A stretch of DNA of 61,417 nt. Source: Verrucomicrobiaceae bacterium. Lineage in GTDB: Bacteria; Verrucomicrobiota; Verrucomicrobiia; Verrucomicrobiales; Akkermansiaceae. Position numbers and translations under genes: made by a program. The stretch spans positions 1 through 61,417 of the forward strand of contig JAIXQS010000132.1 of the NCBI GenBank assembly GCA_027485615.1. Reading direction: 5' to 3'. Under the pieces are notes generated by a model that was not told the DNA's origin, searched no databases, and was given only the letters and a program-made list of their open reading frames with translations. Within the stretch, counting starts at the first letter, position 1. Each line of letters opens with the position of its first letter. Shown piece by piece: positions 1 to 8,970 of the stretch.

Positions 1-1002
1 CGCCAGCCGCCGGAGGTGGAGGCGATGACCGGCCCGTTTTTTCGCATCATCATGGCGTCCATGGTGCCCGCGCTGATGTCCATCGCGCTGAAAAACCACG
101 CCGACGCGCTCGACAGGCCGTGGCCGCCGTTCTGGATTTTCCTCGGAGGCGTGGTGCTGAACGTGTTCCTGAACTGGGTGATGATCTACGGCAAACTAGG
201 CTGCCCGATGATGGGACTGGAAGGCGGCGCTTATGCGACCCTGATCTCAAGGATGGCGATCCTCGGCGGCATGATCGTCTGGCTGCACCGTGATGCGGAT
301 CTGCGGAAATGGACGCCCTACCGATGGTTCAGGCGGCCGGTCTTTTCCGAGATCCGGAAGTTTCTCACGATCGGTTTCCCCGCCAGCATCCAGATGCTTA
401 CGGAAGTCTCGGCGTTCTCCGTGGCAGGGCTGATGATGGGACGATTTGGCGCGACGGCGATGGCGGCGCATCAGGTGGCGCTGATGTGCGCTGCGACGGC
501 GTTCATGATCCCGCTCGGGCTATCCATGGCGCTGAGCGTACGGATCGGCACGGCGGCGGGCGCAGGGGAAAGGGAGCGACTGCGCCCCATCGCGGTCTCG
601 GGCTGGTGGATCGGGGCGGCATATTCAGTGGTCGGCGCATTCGTCTTTGCGCTGCTCGGTGGCTGGATGGCGTCGTTCTTCACGGACGAGGAACCGGTGA
701 TCCGCCTCGCCGCGTCGCTGTTGATTGTGGTGGGCGTATTCCAGCTTTTCGACAGCATCCAGGTCGGTTCGGCGGCGATGTTGCGCGGCCTGCACGATGC
801 GAGGACGCCCGCGCTGATCGGATTTTTCGCCTACTGGATGGTCGGCCTGCCCATTGCGGTGCTGCTTTCCATGGAATTCGATCTCGGCGCCGTGGGCGTC
901 TGGAGCGGGCTGGCGGTGGGCTTGTTCGTGGCGTGTGTCATGCTCTCCCCGCGCCTTTGGAAAATGACGGCGCCCGCAGTTGCCACTCCGGATCGCGCCT
1001 GA
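1..1002 (+). CDS. MATE family multidrug/Na+ antiporter, 3' part
   Basis: The frame is open at the left edge, so the start lies outside the window and about 333 residues are visible. MATE proteins are inner-membrane exporters of drugs or metabolites driven by Na+ or H+, usually about 450 residues with 12 helices. This piece carries roughly nine hydrophobic segments and MATE-like features: a PPEVEAM stretch at the edge, the loop GFPASIQMLTEVSAF at the start of the second half-repeat, and GATAMAAHQVAL shortly after. An internal ATG at 16 exists but falls inside the conserved region, so it is not the true start. It ends in TGA with no obvious + strand partner. Family confident; substrate unknown. 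Confidence 0.9.
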   Translation, partial: RQPPEVEAMTGPFFRIIMASMVPALMSIALKNHADALDRPWPPFWIFLGGVVLNVFLNWVMIYGKLGCPMMGLEGGAYATLISRMAILGGMIVWLHRDADLRKWTPYRWFRRPVFSEIRKFLTIGFPASIQMLTEVSAFSVAGLMMGRFGATAMAAHQVALMCAATAFMIPLGLSMALSVRIGTAAGAGERERLRPIAVSGWWIGAAYSVVGAFVFALLGGWMASFFTDEEPVIRLAASLLIVVGVFQLFDSIQVGSAAMLRGLHDARTPALIGFFAYWMVGLPIAVLLSMEFDLGAVGVWSGLAVGLFVACVMLSPRLWKMTAPAVATPDRA

Positions 1003-1103
1003 GGATGATGCGCGAGCGGGGGTGGAAAACTACCAATGCAACCAACGCCTGGCGATGTGCTCGGGGAGTGGCCCCGTGATTATGGAAGCAAGGCCTTGGG
1101 CAC

Positions 1104-1138
1104 AAAAAAATCCACCCCCCAACACGCAAGGGGTGGAT
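1104..1138 (-). terminator. Rho-independent terminator of the outer-membrane barrel gene
   Basis: An 8-bp stem (tccacccc at 1111-1118 with ggggtgga at 1130-1137) is followed, read on the minus strand, by seven T residues (A run at 1104-1110 on the plus strand). It sits 25 bases beyond the stop of the gene at 1163-1873. Confidence 0.85.
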
Positions 1139-1162
1139 CAGCAACCAATATCTAACTACTGA

Positions 1163-1873
1163 TTAGAAGGAATACTGGAGTCCGAGTGCGATACCCAGAT
1201 CTTTTTCGAGAAGGGAATCACCAACGACTTGTGTTTCAACGGAAAGAGTCGCAGCGACATTTTCATTGATCTGATATCCAACGAAGGCTTCGATAGCACC
1301 TACGTCTTCGCCTGGCAGGGCACCCGGGCCGCCAAAACCGAATCCAGATGTGTGCATCGAAAAAAGATGGTTGTATTGCAGACCTCCGAAGAATTGGCCC
1401 GATTGATAGTTGATTCCGACTTCGGCCATCAGACCTTCGGATGAAACAGTGAAACCTGCAACATCAAGTCCGAGATACCCGTAGCCGAGTCCACCGACGA
1501 GAGAGAAACCCTGTTCCAACTCGTGGGTGTAATTTAAGAGCAACCGGATGTCTGTGAAGCTGATATCGGAAGAAGGGCCGCCAAGCGCAGCGATAGAGCC
1601 GTAAGTTTTCTCAAAGCTTCCATCCACCGAGAAACCGTGTGACAAATCGAATCCGCCCACGAGTTTGAAACCGCTGGTGTCTTCTGTGATTGAATCACTG
1701 CCGGGCACGCTGAGTGTCAATTCGTTATAAACGCCGCTCACACCCAGATATGGGCTGAAGCCGGATGTCGGGGAGCTAGCAGTTGGTGCAGTGGCCAGTG
1801 TATCACCAGCATGTGCCATGGCGCATGTGAGGACTGTTGCGGATAGGGTAGCGATGTAGTATTTGTTTTTCAT
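1163..1873 (-). CDS. Secreted outer-membrane beta-barrel protein (OmpA/OmpW-like barrel)
   Basis: The 236-residue product starts with a clear signal peptide (MKNKYYIATLSATVLTCAMA, cleavage near AHA-GD). The mature part alternates short polar and hydrophobic strands with many Gly, Tyr and Phe residues, and it ends in the aromatic C-terminus LGLQYSF typical of barrel proteins recognised by the BAM machinery. Length and pattern fit an 8-strand porin-like barrel. It is monocistronic, with its own terminator downstream and a 250-bp upstream region. Exact role (structural, adhesion or small-molecule passage) cannot be read from the sequence. Confidence 0.8.
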   Translation of the reverse strand: MKNKYYIATLSATVLTCAMAHAGDTLATAPTASSPTSGFSPYLGVSGVYNELTLSVPGSDSITEDTSGFKLVGGFDLSHGFSVDGSFEKTYGSIAALGGPSSDISFTDIRLLLNYTHELEQGFSLVGGLGYGYLGLDVAGFTVSSEGLMAEVGINYQSGQFFGGLQYNHLFSMHTSGFGFGGPGALPGEDVGAIEAFVGYQINENVAATLSVETQVVGDSLLEKDLGIALGLQYSF

Positions 1874-1947
1874 TGTTTTTAGTTGTGGTTTTCGAATCGG
1901 ACTACCACTTGGCTTTTTCCTAGGAAGTGTTTTAAACTGCCGGTTAG

Positions 1948-2043
1948 ATGGCCAAGCCTGTAATCGGAATCGCTACGAAAAAAGCGGCTGTGAAAAATGC
2001 TGACAAGCAAAATCGCAAGTTCACTGGAAAAAATTTGCACTAG
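1948..2043 (+). CDS. Possible 31-residue lysine-rich small protein
   Basis: ATG to TAG, 31 residues, strongly basic with eight lysines; it begins MAKPVIGIATKKAAV. It lies in the gap between the barrel gene and the CLC gene. An AGGAAG stretch occurs upstream but too far away for a good ribosome site. The composition resembles small nucleic-acid-binding peptides, but an open frame this short can arise by chance, so this is only a candidate. Confidence 0.2.
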   Translation: MAKPVIGIATKKAAVKNADKQNRKFTGKNLH

Positions 2044-2130
2044 AACTCGGTGCGGTCGATTTCACCGCGCTCGAAGCGGGCGGCGAGCTGGCGAGGTGTT
2101 TCCAACATCGGGAGCGAATATGGGCTGGGT

Positions 2131-3372
2131 TTACGGATACGAAAGGGCGGATTTTCCCCGTGGATCCTCGGACTTCGGGTAGATGGAATTCGTCCCGCTG
2201 AGCTTCAGGGCGATGAGCGTGCAGAAGGTGAGGGGGATGCCGATCTGCCACCCTAACAGCTCCATGCCCATGATGACGGAGGCGACCGGTGTCCGGGTGG
2301 CGGCTGCGAAAAGCGCGATCATGGAGATGCCCGCGAAAAGATCGACCGGCGCGTCGAGCCACCACGCGAGCGAGTTTCCGAGCGCGGCTCCGATGAAGAA
2401 AAGAGGCGTAACCTCGCCGCCCTTGAACCCGGCGGAGAGCGTGGCGACGGTAAATACGAGTTTCCACAGCCACGCGGTCGCCGGGGCGTGGGTCTCCGGC
2501 GAAAGGAAACCTGTCAGTGTCAGAGATCCACCGTGTTCTGCGAGCGTCCCGAGCCCGAGGTAATCCGTGGTGCCGACCATCAGGAATAGGGCGATGACAA
2601 GCACGCCGCCGACACCCGCGCGGACGGCTTCGTGGGGAAACCACTCGCGGAATTTCCGGACGGTGAAATGGTCGCCGGAAACGAACATGCGGCAGACGAG
2701 CGCGATGACCGCCGCCAGCAGCATCAGTTTCCACGCGATCATCAGCCACCCGGTGGGCGAGTGCCCGAAGTGGATCACGGGGTAGTGTGCGTGGTGGATG
2801 CCCCATGCGAGGCAGATGAAATCCGCTGCAAGCGCCGTGAGCAGGCAGGGAATGAGTTTCCGGGAAACAACCCGATTCCCCACGAACTCCAGCGCGAACA
2901 CTGCACCCGCGAAGGGCGTCCCGAACACTGCCCCGAAGCCACCCGCGATGCCGCAGCAGACCAGCAGCTTCACCGTTTCACGGCTCCCGGCGAAGAATTT
3001 CCCGAAGCCCGCCGCGATGGCCGCGCCCATCTGCACCGCCGTTCCCTCCCGCCCCGCCGAGCCGCCGAAGAGATGCGTGACAATGGTCGCGACCAGGATG
3101 CTCGGCGCGAGGGCGAAAGGAACCTCAGTCTCCTCTTTGCGGACGCTACCGAGGATCACATGGTTGCCGGAACTGAGGTGGTTGCCGTGATGCCGGTAGT
3201 AAAAACCCATCGCCGCGCCCGCGAGGGGAAGCAGGTAGATGAGCCACGGCAAGGCGAAGCGCTGCCGCGTCGCGGTGTCCAGCGCCCACAGGAAAAGCGC
3301 GGCGGACGATCCGATCACCGCGGCCATCACCGCGAGGCACACGATCCATTTCAATGGCTTTCCAGGGGGCAT
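2131..3372 (-). CDS. CLC family anion channel/transporter, possibly fluoride-type (CLC-F)
   Basis: A 413-residue multi-helix membrane protein of the CLC superfamily. The gating-glutamate motif appears as GREGT (residues 108-112 when counted from the upstream TTG), and GGFGAVFGTPFAGAVFALE is the classic helix-F/G region. The usual GSGIP anion motif is replaced by SGNHVIL near residue 70. Replacement of that Ser by Asn and the short length (no cytosolic CBS domains) are features of the fluoride/proton antiporter subclass, so fluoride export is a reasonable inference. I chose the ATG at 3372; an in-frame TTG lies one codon upstream. No fluoride riboswitch was recognised in the 130 bases upstream. 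Confidence 0.85.
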   Translation of the reverse strand: MPPGKPLKWIVCLAVMAAVIGSSAALFLWALDTATRQRFALPWLIYLLPLAGAAMGFYYRHHGNHLSSGNHVILGSVRKEETEVPFALAPSILVATIVTHLFGGSAGREGTAVQMGAAIAAGFGKFFAGSRETVKLLVCCGIAGGFGAVFGTPFAGAVFALEFVGNRVVSRKLIPCLLTALAADFICLAWGIHHAHYPVIHFGHSPTGWLMIAWKLMLLAAVIALVCRMFVSGDHFTVRKFREWFPHEAVRAGVGGVLVIALFLMVGTTDYLGLGTLAEHGGSLTLTGFLSPETHAPATAWLWKLVFTVATLSAGFKGGEVTPLFFIGAALGNSLAWWLDAPVDLFAGISMIALFAAATRTPVASVIMGMELLGWQIGIPLTFCTLIALKLSGTNSIYPKSEDPRGKSALSYP

Positions 3373-3502
3373 CAATACGCAGGTTGATTGGGGGCGAGCA
3401 CGCCGGGGAGTCCGTGTTTTCCGGCGATCAGAAGAGGTAGGGTAGTTTCGTCCGGAACATGCGGACGTCCATGCCGCTTTCGTTGTTGCTGCTGATGATG
3501 CC

Positions 3503-3904
3503 TTAGGTGGCGTTGATGGAAAGGGATTTGCTGATTAACCCCGAGGGTATAGCCGACCGTCGCACCGAGCTGTTTCCCGTGCGTGAGATGAGCGGCAGGT
3601 TGTAGGTTCCATCCGTGGAGCCGTAGGGTGCAATCAGGAACACTCCGCAAGATGGGTCACCGAGGGCGAGGGTGCGGGTGTATTGGAAAACGCCGAGTTC
3701 CAGCTCAAGGTCGGGGTTGTTTGAGGAGATGCCGGGATTGAGCGCCTGGTTTCCGTTGAGAAACAGCGCATAAGCGGCAAGGATCTGCGAATCGGCGGGA
3801 GTGAGCACGTATGCCCGCGGGCCATCGCCGGTGGCGAATGAGGCGGCCCGGCTGGCCAGGAGGAGAGCTGCGGCAAGGTCGTGGTGGGAGGCGCACATTT
3901 TCAA
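3503..3904 (-). CDS. Hypothetical protein, possibly decayed
   Basis: A 133-residue frame with a moderately hydrophobic N-terminal region (LAAALLLASRAASFATG) that is not a convincing signal peptide. The middle (AYALFLNGNQALNPG, then a Pro/Asp stretch and GVFQYTRTLALGD) looks like real coding sequence, possibly part of a secreted or pilin-associated protein, but I do not recognise the family. The flanks (3376-3502 and 3905-4064) hold no supported gene. It could be the remaining piece of a longer eroded gene. Confidence 0.35.
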   Translation of the reverse strand: MKMCASHHDLAAALLLASRAASFATGDGPRAYVLTPADSQILAAYALFLNGNQALNPGISSNNPDLELELGVFQYTRTLALGDPSCGVFLIAPYGSTDGTYNLPLISRTGNSSVRRSAIPSGLISKSLSINAT

Positions 3905-4064
3905 AAATCCGAATGTGCGGGAGCATGGAATCCCGCCGGGAACGTCGAGTGGGAAGTCGGTAGTAAGGACGACGATGATGTGCTTGTGTCACTTGAAGTC
4001 CAGATGTCTGTGTTCGGGTCGTTCCTTGAAATCATCGATAAGCTGCGGGGAGCGGTTGACTGGC

Positions 4065-5117
4065 TCAGCCAAGCCCACGAGCCATGCAGATTTGCCTCAG
4101 TTCGTCGCGGCAGAGTTTCCCAAGGGCAGTGCGGGGGAAGTATGGTGTGGAGAACAGGCAGCTGAAGCGTTCTGGGCCGGGGGCTTTGGATTGGTAGGCG
4201 GCGTAGGCTGCTTCTGTGGCGGGGTTAGGGTTTTCGAAGACGGCAATGAGGGCGTTCTCGCGGCGGGGGTCGGGAATGGCGATGACGGCAAAGGTGCCTT
4301 CACGGACGGTTCCATGGGCGAGTTCGAGGAAACGCTTTTCCACGGCTTCCACATCGACGAGCTCGCCCATGACTTTCACCAGGGAGTCGACGCGGCCCCT
4401 GGGGCTGAGCGTATTACCGGAGACGGTCACTCGGTCTCGTGTCGCAAACCATGCCCCTTCCCTGGGGTGGAAGATCCCTTGCTCGATGTTTCCAGCGAAG
4501 AGGGCTTCGCCCTTGATGCGGAGCAAGCCTCCGGGCGATTCCTCCGCTTCCCAGATGGGGAGCAGTTCCAGCGGTGAGGCGGCATACGGTGATTCCAGTA
4601 GTTCGATGTTTTGCGTCGCGATCTGCGAGGCGGCTTCGGTCATGCCGTAGCTGGCAAGGACGGGCCAGCCGTTGTCGCGCGCGGCTTGCCCTGATTCTTC
4701 GGAAAGTTTTCCCCCTCCGACCACGACGGCCACCAATGAAGGCGGCGCGTGGAGACCGGCGGCGAGGAGGTCGTGGATCTGGGTGGGGACGAGGGACACG
4801 TGGGTGACGCCTATATCCGCGATCCATTCCGCGAAGCGGGCGGGGTTCCATTTCCCTTCGTAAACGGAAAGCCCGCAGCCCGCCGCGTAGGCCCGTGCTG
4901 CGACACCGAAGCCGCCGACGTGGTGCAGCGGGAGCGCGAGTCCCCAGATGGATGCGGCACCGACGCGCAGCCAATCGTTCACCGCGTGCGCGGAGAGGAG
5001 GAGGGCTTCCTTGGTGAGGACGATTTGTTTCGCTGCGCCGGTGCTGCCGGAGGTTTGGAAAGGGATGGGGTCTCCGTCCGACCAGAACGCGGTTTTGAGG
5101 ATGTCGTCCGCGTTCAT
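4065..5117 (-). CDS. menE: o-Succinylbenzoate-CoA ligase (MenE-like AMP-forming ligase)
   Basis: ANL-superfamily acyl-CoA ligase of 350 residues that would activate o-succinylbenzoate with ATP and CoA in menaquinone synthesis. The P-loop-like motif TSGSTGAAK is near residue 26, the A5 motif ASYGMTEAASQ near residue 170, and the C-terminal PRTALGKLCRDEL holds the expected catalytic lysine. It is about 100 residues shorter than common MenE because it begins just before the first core motif. It starts 3 bases after the stop of menC, so the two are almost certainly co-transcribed, which is the main support for MenE over another ligase. Confidence 0.82.
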   Translation of the reverse strand: MNADDILKTAFWSDGDPIPFQTSGSTGAAKQIVLTKEALLLSAHAVNDWLRVGAASIWGLALPLHHVGGFGVAARAYAAGCGLSVYEGKWNPARFAEWIADIGVTHVSLVPTQIHDLLAAGLHAPPSLVAVVVGGGKLSEESGQAARDNGWPVLASYGMTEAASQIATQNIELLESPYAASPLELLPIWEAEESPGGLLRIKGEALFAGNIEQGIFHPREGAWFATRDRVTVSGNTLSPRGRVDSLVKVMGELVDVEAVEKRFLELAHGTVREGTFAVIAIPDPRRENALIAVFENPNPATEAAYAAYQSKAPGPERFSCLFSTPYFPRTALGKLCRDELRQICMARGLG

Positions 5118-5120
5118 GGT

Positions 5121-6089
5121 TCAGAGCTTTTGCCAGTCGAGGGCGGCGAGCGCGTCATCGAAACCGAGGCCGGTGCCTTCGGGGATGGTGAAGTCCGGTT
5201 TCCAATCGCCGAGGGATTCGGTGAAGGCGTCCTTTTCGAAAAGATGGTGCGTCTGCAATCCGCAGGTGCCGACGAGGCCGGGAAAAATCAGTCCCATGCG
5301 CGCGGCCTCCCACGCGGCGAAGGCTTGGCCGAGCGGATGATCCATGTAGCTGGTCATGACAACCGCCTGGCCGTTCATCGCGGCCGCCTCGGCGAGGGGG
5401 AAAGGCTCGTCCACCGCGGGTTTGATGACCATGACCTGCGCGGCCTTGCGGTGCGGGGCGGACTCGCGGTCCACCGCGAGGCGGATGCGGTGCTTTTTCC
5501 AAAGGCTCTCCCACACGGTTTCCGAGAAAGGGCAGATGTCCTCAATGAAGTCGATGGCCATGTGCGCCTGCGGGGAAAGCCCGGCGAGAAACGCGTCCGC
5601 CGTGGCGGGGTGGAGGGATTCGTTGAAGTCGAGCCGCCAGCGAAGCTGCGGGTGGGCGGCGAGCATCGTTTCGAGGAACTCCGTCTCGGCAGTCAGATCG
5701 CGTCCGGCCTTCATTTTCACAGAATCGAAACCGGCTTCGACGGCGGCGGCGAGTTCCTTGGCGTCGGCCTGCGAGAGGGTCGCGTGGCTACGAGGGACTT
5801 CCATTTCCTCGAAGAGGGATTCCTCACGGGAGCGCGCGGCGTTGTCGAACTCCGCGCAGCGCATCGCCCTTCTAACAATCGGCCAGAAGCGGCGGCCGCG
5901 GAGGTCGTCGAGGCATTTCTCCAGCGGAGGATCGCCCAGCTCTGGCCACGGGTGGATGCAGCCGTAGCCATCGCCGACGCGGATCAGGGTTCCAATGAAC
6001 TCGCGGCGGTTGGAGAGGGAGTTGAGAAATCCCCGCGACCTCAGCCGGTAGGGAGAGATCCAGACATCGGTGCGTTCGAGGAAGTCCAT
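5121..6089 (-). CDS. menC: o-Succinylbenzoate synthase
   Basis: Enolase-superfamily dehydratase of 322 residues that converts SHCHC to o-succinylbenzoate for menaquinone. The catalytic set is visible in order: the KxK motif in SVKMKAGRD, the metal-binding Asp in RLDFNES, Glu in DFIEDICPF, Asp in LAVDRES and the second catalytic Lys in VMVIKPAV. The gene lies between a small 98-residue gene (6 bases upstream) and menE (3 bases downstream), giving a compact three-gene operon. menD, menF and menB are not in the window. Confidence 0.88.
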   Translation of the reverse strand: MDFLERTDVWISPYRLRSRGFLNSLSNRREFIGTLIRVGDGYGCIHPWPELGDPPLEKCLDDLRGRRFWPIVRRAMRCAEFDNAARSREESLFEEMEVPRSHATLSQADAKELAAAVEAGFDSVKMKAGRDLTAETEFLETMLAAHPQLRWRLDFNESLHPATADAFLAGLSPQAHMAIDFIEDICPFSETVWESLWKKHRIRLAVDRESAPHRKAAQVMVIKPAVDEPFPLAEAAAMNGQAVVMTSYMDHPLGQAFAAWEAARMGLIFPGLVGTCGLQTHHLFEKDAFTESLGDWKPDFTIPEGTGLGFDDALAALDWQKL

Positions 6090-6095
6090 GATGAT

Positions 6096-6392
6096 TCAGC
6101 CGACGAGTTCGGACGCGATGGCGAGCCACTCCTGCTCAAGGGTGACATGTTGCGGAGGCATGGGTTTTCCGGCGCGGGAATACCAGTAGCCTGCGTTGCC
6201 GAGATCGCCCTCCTCACGGTGGAGCCAGGCGTGGATCCATGATCCGGCGTAGCCGGGGATCTCCTCGCAGAGATCATGGGCGGCGTCCCATTTTCCGGCG
6301 CGGGCATACCACAGCGCCTTAGCGGAAGGGTTCGCAGCGGCGGGCGGCGCGGGGTCGTTGGCGGCGGAGTTTGAAAGTTCTTCGGCGGTCAT
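6096..6392 (-). CDS. Hypothetical small protein leading the menC-menE operon
   Basis: 98 residues, soluble, rich in Ala, Trp and Glu. The core (ALWYARAGKWDAAHDLCEE and GDLGNAGYWYSRAGKP) looks like one or two tetratricopeptide-like helix pairs. It is 6 bases ahead of menC, so it is translated with the menaquinone genes, but nothing in it shows an enzymatic role. I do not recognise a characterised homologue. The operon position is seen directly; any link to menaquinone is inference. Confidence 0.7.
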   Translation of the reverse strand: MTAEELSNSAANDPAPPAAANPSAKALWYARAGKWDAAHDLCEEIPGYAGSWIHAWLHREEGDLGNAGYWYSRAGKPMPPQHVTLEQEWLAIASELVG

Positions 6393-6494
6393 GTCTTCAT
6401 GCCTAGCGAAACGCAGGCGGCGTGTCGCGGCAAAGGAAATTTCGTCACAGCTTTTCTCTTGGCGAAGGCCGTCCGCTCGGTCACTTATCGGATT

Positions 6495-7322
6495 ATGAAA
6501 GACGCGTTCCCCTGCATCGCAATCGCCGCCGGCATGTTTCTCACCCCGTCTGCCGTGCAGGCGGATCTTCCGGGTCTCAAGGAACAGCCATGGCTAGGCT
6601 ACTTCATCGGCATTGAGCACAGGAAAAAAATGCGCTTCGGAGTAACGGCAAAGGGCCAAGGGGTGATCGATCCGCTGACTGATGACGGCAAGCCGGTGTT
6701 CGCGAAGGTTCCTTTTCAGGTCAATTTCGAGATGGTCGAGACCCTGCCCGATGGAAAAAAGGTGAGGAAGCAAATCAACTCCGACACGCTCGCGAGCGAT
6801 CAGCCCGCCACCGAGGATCCCGAAAAGCCCGTCACTTTCCGCGGTAAGGTCACCGGCGACGCTGCCTTCGAGGTCACTGTGAGTCCGGAGCGCGGCGGTC
6901 TCGCAGTGAGCGGCAAACTCACCGACAAGGGCACTATCACCAACCCGATCCACTTCGAGATCAGCCTGGACGTGAAGCCCTACCCGAGGAAACCCGGCGA
7001 CGAGGAGAACGAGATCAAGAGTTTCGAGAAGCGCGCCAAGAAGGACGTGCTCCGCTATGACACGGTTTCCCGCAAGCGTGGAAAGATCGAGTTCCTTGAG
7101 GAAACAAACCCTGCCACCGTCATTGGTGAAAGCATCGCGAGACTGGATTTCAAGACGGATGCCTTCGACAACAAGGAGTTTGAGATCCTGACCACCGACA
7201 AGGCGAAGCTCACCTTCGAGGATAGCGGATCCAAGCCTCTTTGGAACGGTTTCACACTCCGCTGGAGAGTGGACGAAGGCGCCGACGCCGCGACCCAGAA
7301 ACTGACAATCACCGCGAGGTAA
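6495..7322 (+). CDS. Secreted hypothetical protein
   Basis: 275 residues from the ATG at 6495, chosen because it opens directly into a signal peptide ([20 protein letters not shown], cleavage after VQA). Earlier in-frame starts exist from 6399 but add an unconvincing basic extension and overlap the promoter side of the divergent menC operon. The mature protein is Lys/Glu/Asp rich with beta-strand-like alternation and no cysteines. No catalytic motif is seen. Probably periplasmic; function unknown. Confidence 0.65.
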   Translation: MKDAFPCIAIAAGMFLTPSAVQADLPGLKEQPWLGYFIGIEHRKKMRFGVTAKGQGVIDPLTDDGKPVFAKVPFQVNFEMVETLPDGKKVRKQINSDTLASDQPATEDPEKPVTFRGKVTGDAAFEVTVSPERGGLAVSGKLTDKGTITNPIHFEISLDVKPYPRKPGDEENEIKSFEKRAKKDVLRYDTVSRKRGKIEFLEETNPATVIGESIARLDFKTDAFDNKEFEILTTDKAKLTFEDSGSKPLWNGFTLRWRVDEGADAATQKLTITAR

Positions 7323-7337
7323 CGCTTCTTCCGGCGG

Positions 7338-8879
7338 TCAATGCCTGAAGTGGCGGTGGCCGGTGAAGACCATGGCCATGCCCGCGGCATCGGCGGCGGC
7401 GATTACCTCCTCATCGCGCACCGAGCCGCCGGGCTGGATGCAGGCGGTGGCTCCCGCATCGATGGCGGATTGCAGGCCGTCCGCGAAAGGGAACATGGCG
7501 TCGGAAGCGACCACGCTGCCCTTGAGGTCGAGGCCGGCTTCCTTGGCTTTCCAGATCGCGATGCGCGAGGAATCCACGCGGCTCATCTGCCCGGCCCCGA
7601 TGCCGAGCGTCCTGTCCGCCAGGGCGTAGACGATCGCGTTGGATTTCACGTTCTTCACGATGCGCCACGCGAAACGCATCGCGCGGATCTCCTCCTGGGA
7701 GGGCGGGCGTTTCGTGACGACCTTGCTTTCGAGATCATCGAGGCCAAGCGCGGTGTGATCGCGATCCATGACCATCAGGCCGCCGGGGCTGGAACGGATC
7801 ACCGGCGCTTTCTTCGCGCTCAGGTAGGCATCGTTCATTTTCATCAGGCGAAGGTTCTTTTTCTTCTGGAGGTGCGCGCGGGCGTCGGACTCGAAGTCCG
7901 GGGCGATGATCACATCGGTGAAGATTTCGGAAATCACGCGGGCGAGTTCCAGCGTCAGAGGGCGGTTGATCACGATCACTCCGCCGAAGGGGGCCTGCCG
8001 GTCGGTTTCGAAAGCCTTCTGCCATGCCGCCTTCAGGTTCTCATCGTCCTGGCCGACGCCGCAGGGGTTCGTGTGCTTGAGGATCGCGACGGTGGGACGG
8101 ACGAAATCCAGGATAAGGTCGGCGGCGGCCTCGATGTCGATGATGTTCGTGTAGCTGAGTTCCTTGCCCTGGAGCTGGGTGAAACAGGAGGCGAAACTCC
8201 CGTAGAGCGAGCATTTCTGGTGCGGATTATCGCCGTAGCGCAGCTCCTGCTCCAGCGGCAGGCTGAGCGTGAACGAGCAGCCCGTGCCCTGGCGGCATTG
8301 GCCGAGGTAGTTCGTGATCGCGCCGTCGTACTGGGAGGTGCGCAGAAACACTTTCACCGCGAGCTGCTCGCGGAGCCCCTTGGTGGTACTGCCGCCATTG
8401 TTGCGCATTTCCTCAAGCACGACCGGGTAGTCGGACGGGGAAACAAGCACGGTTACGTGCGAGTGGTTTTTCGCCGCGCTGCGCAGCATCGAGGGGCCGC
8501 CGATGTCGATGTTCTCGATCGCCTCCTCAAGGGTCACGCCCGGCCTGGCGACTGTTTCTTCGAAAGGGTAGAGGTTCACCACGACCAGATCGATGGGCGG
8601 GATGCCGTGCTTTTTCGCGTCGGACACGTGGTTGGGATCGTCGCGGCGGTGGAGCAAGCCGCCGTGAACCATAGGGTGCAGGGTCTTGAGTCGGCCTTCG
8701 AAAAGCTCGGGCGCGCCGGTGTATTCGGAGACATCGATGACTTTCAGGCCCGCGTCGCGCAGCGCCTTCGCGGTGCCGCCGGTGGAGAGGAGTTCGACCC
8801 CCATTTCCGCGAGTCCCTGCGCGAACTCGACCAGACCTGTCTTATCGGAAACGGAAAGCAACGCCCTTGTGATAGCCAT
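7338..8879 (-). CDS. purH: Bifunctional AICAR transformylase/IMP cyclohydrolase
   Basis: 513 residues, normal length for PurH, catalysing the last two steps of IMP synthesis (formylation of AICAR, then ring closure). The N-terminal MGS-like cyclohydrolase domain carries [14 protein letters not shown] and [15 protein letters not shown]. The transformylase domain has [20 protein letters not shown] and a [16 protein letters not shown] end. I use the ATG at 8879 ([15 protein letters not shown]), since the in-frame upstream extension to 8924 does not belong to the family. Monocistronic. Confidence 0.96.
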   Translation of the reverse strand: MAITRALLSVSDKTGLVEFAQGLAEMGVELLSTGGTAKALRDAGLKVIDVSEYTGAPELFEGRLKTLHPMVHGGLLHRRDDPNHVSDAKKHGIPPIDLVVVNLYPFEETVARPGVTLEEAIENIDIGGPSMLRSAAKNHSHVTVLVSPSDYPVVLEEMRNNGGSTTKGLREQLAVKVFLRTSQYDGAITNYLGQCRQGTGCSFTLSLPLEQELRYGDNPHQKCSLYGSFASCFTQLQGKELSYTNIIDIEAAADLILDFVRPTVAILKHTNPCGVGQDDENLKAAWQKAFETDRQAPFGGVIVINRPLTLELARVISEIFTDVIIAPDFESDARAHLQKKKNLRLMKMNDAYLSAKKAPVIRSSPGGLMVMDRDHTALGLDDLESKVVTKRPPSQEEIRAMRFAWRIVKNVKSNAIVYALADRTLGIGAGQMSRVDSSRIAIWKAKEAGLDLKGSVVASDAMFPFADGLQSAIDAGATACIQPGGSVRDEEVIAAADAAGMAMVFTGHRHFRH

Positions 8880-8970
8880 GATGTGTTTGGGTGAAATGCC
8901 GGAGACGGAGGCCGCTCCGGGCACGCCTCAAGTATCGAAGCCCCACCCTCCGCGCAAGCGGGAATCCGCA

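Noticed and set aside
2040..2108. 22-codon minus-strand frame (MLETPRQLAARFERGEIDRT)
   Set aside because: Coding-like, but too short and without neighbours; perhaps the start of a lost gene.
3373..3502. Possible fluoride riboswitch before the CLC gene
   Set aside because: No convincing pseudoknot or conserved core could be matched by eye.
4749..6242. 497-codon plus-strand frame across menC/menE
   Set aside because: Shadow of two well-supported genes; no motif.
7341..8894. 517-codon plus-strand frame opposite purH
   Set aside because: purH is unambiguous and conserved; the opposite frame is a shadow.
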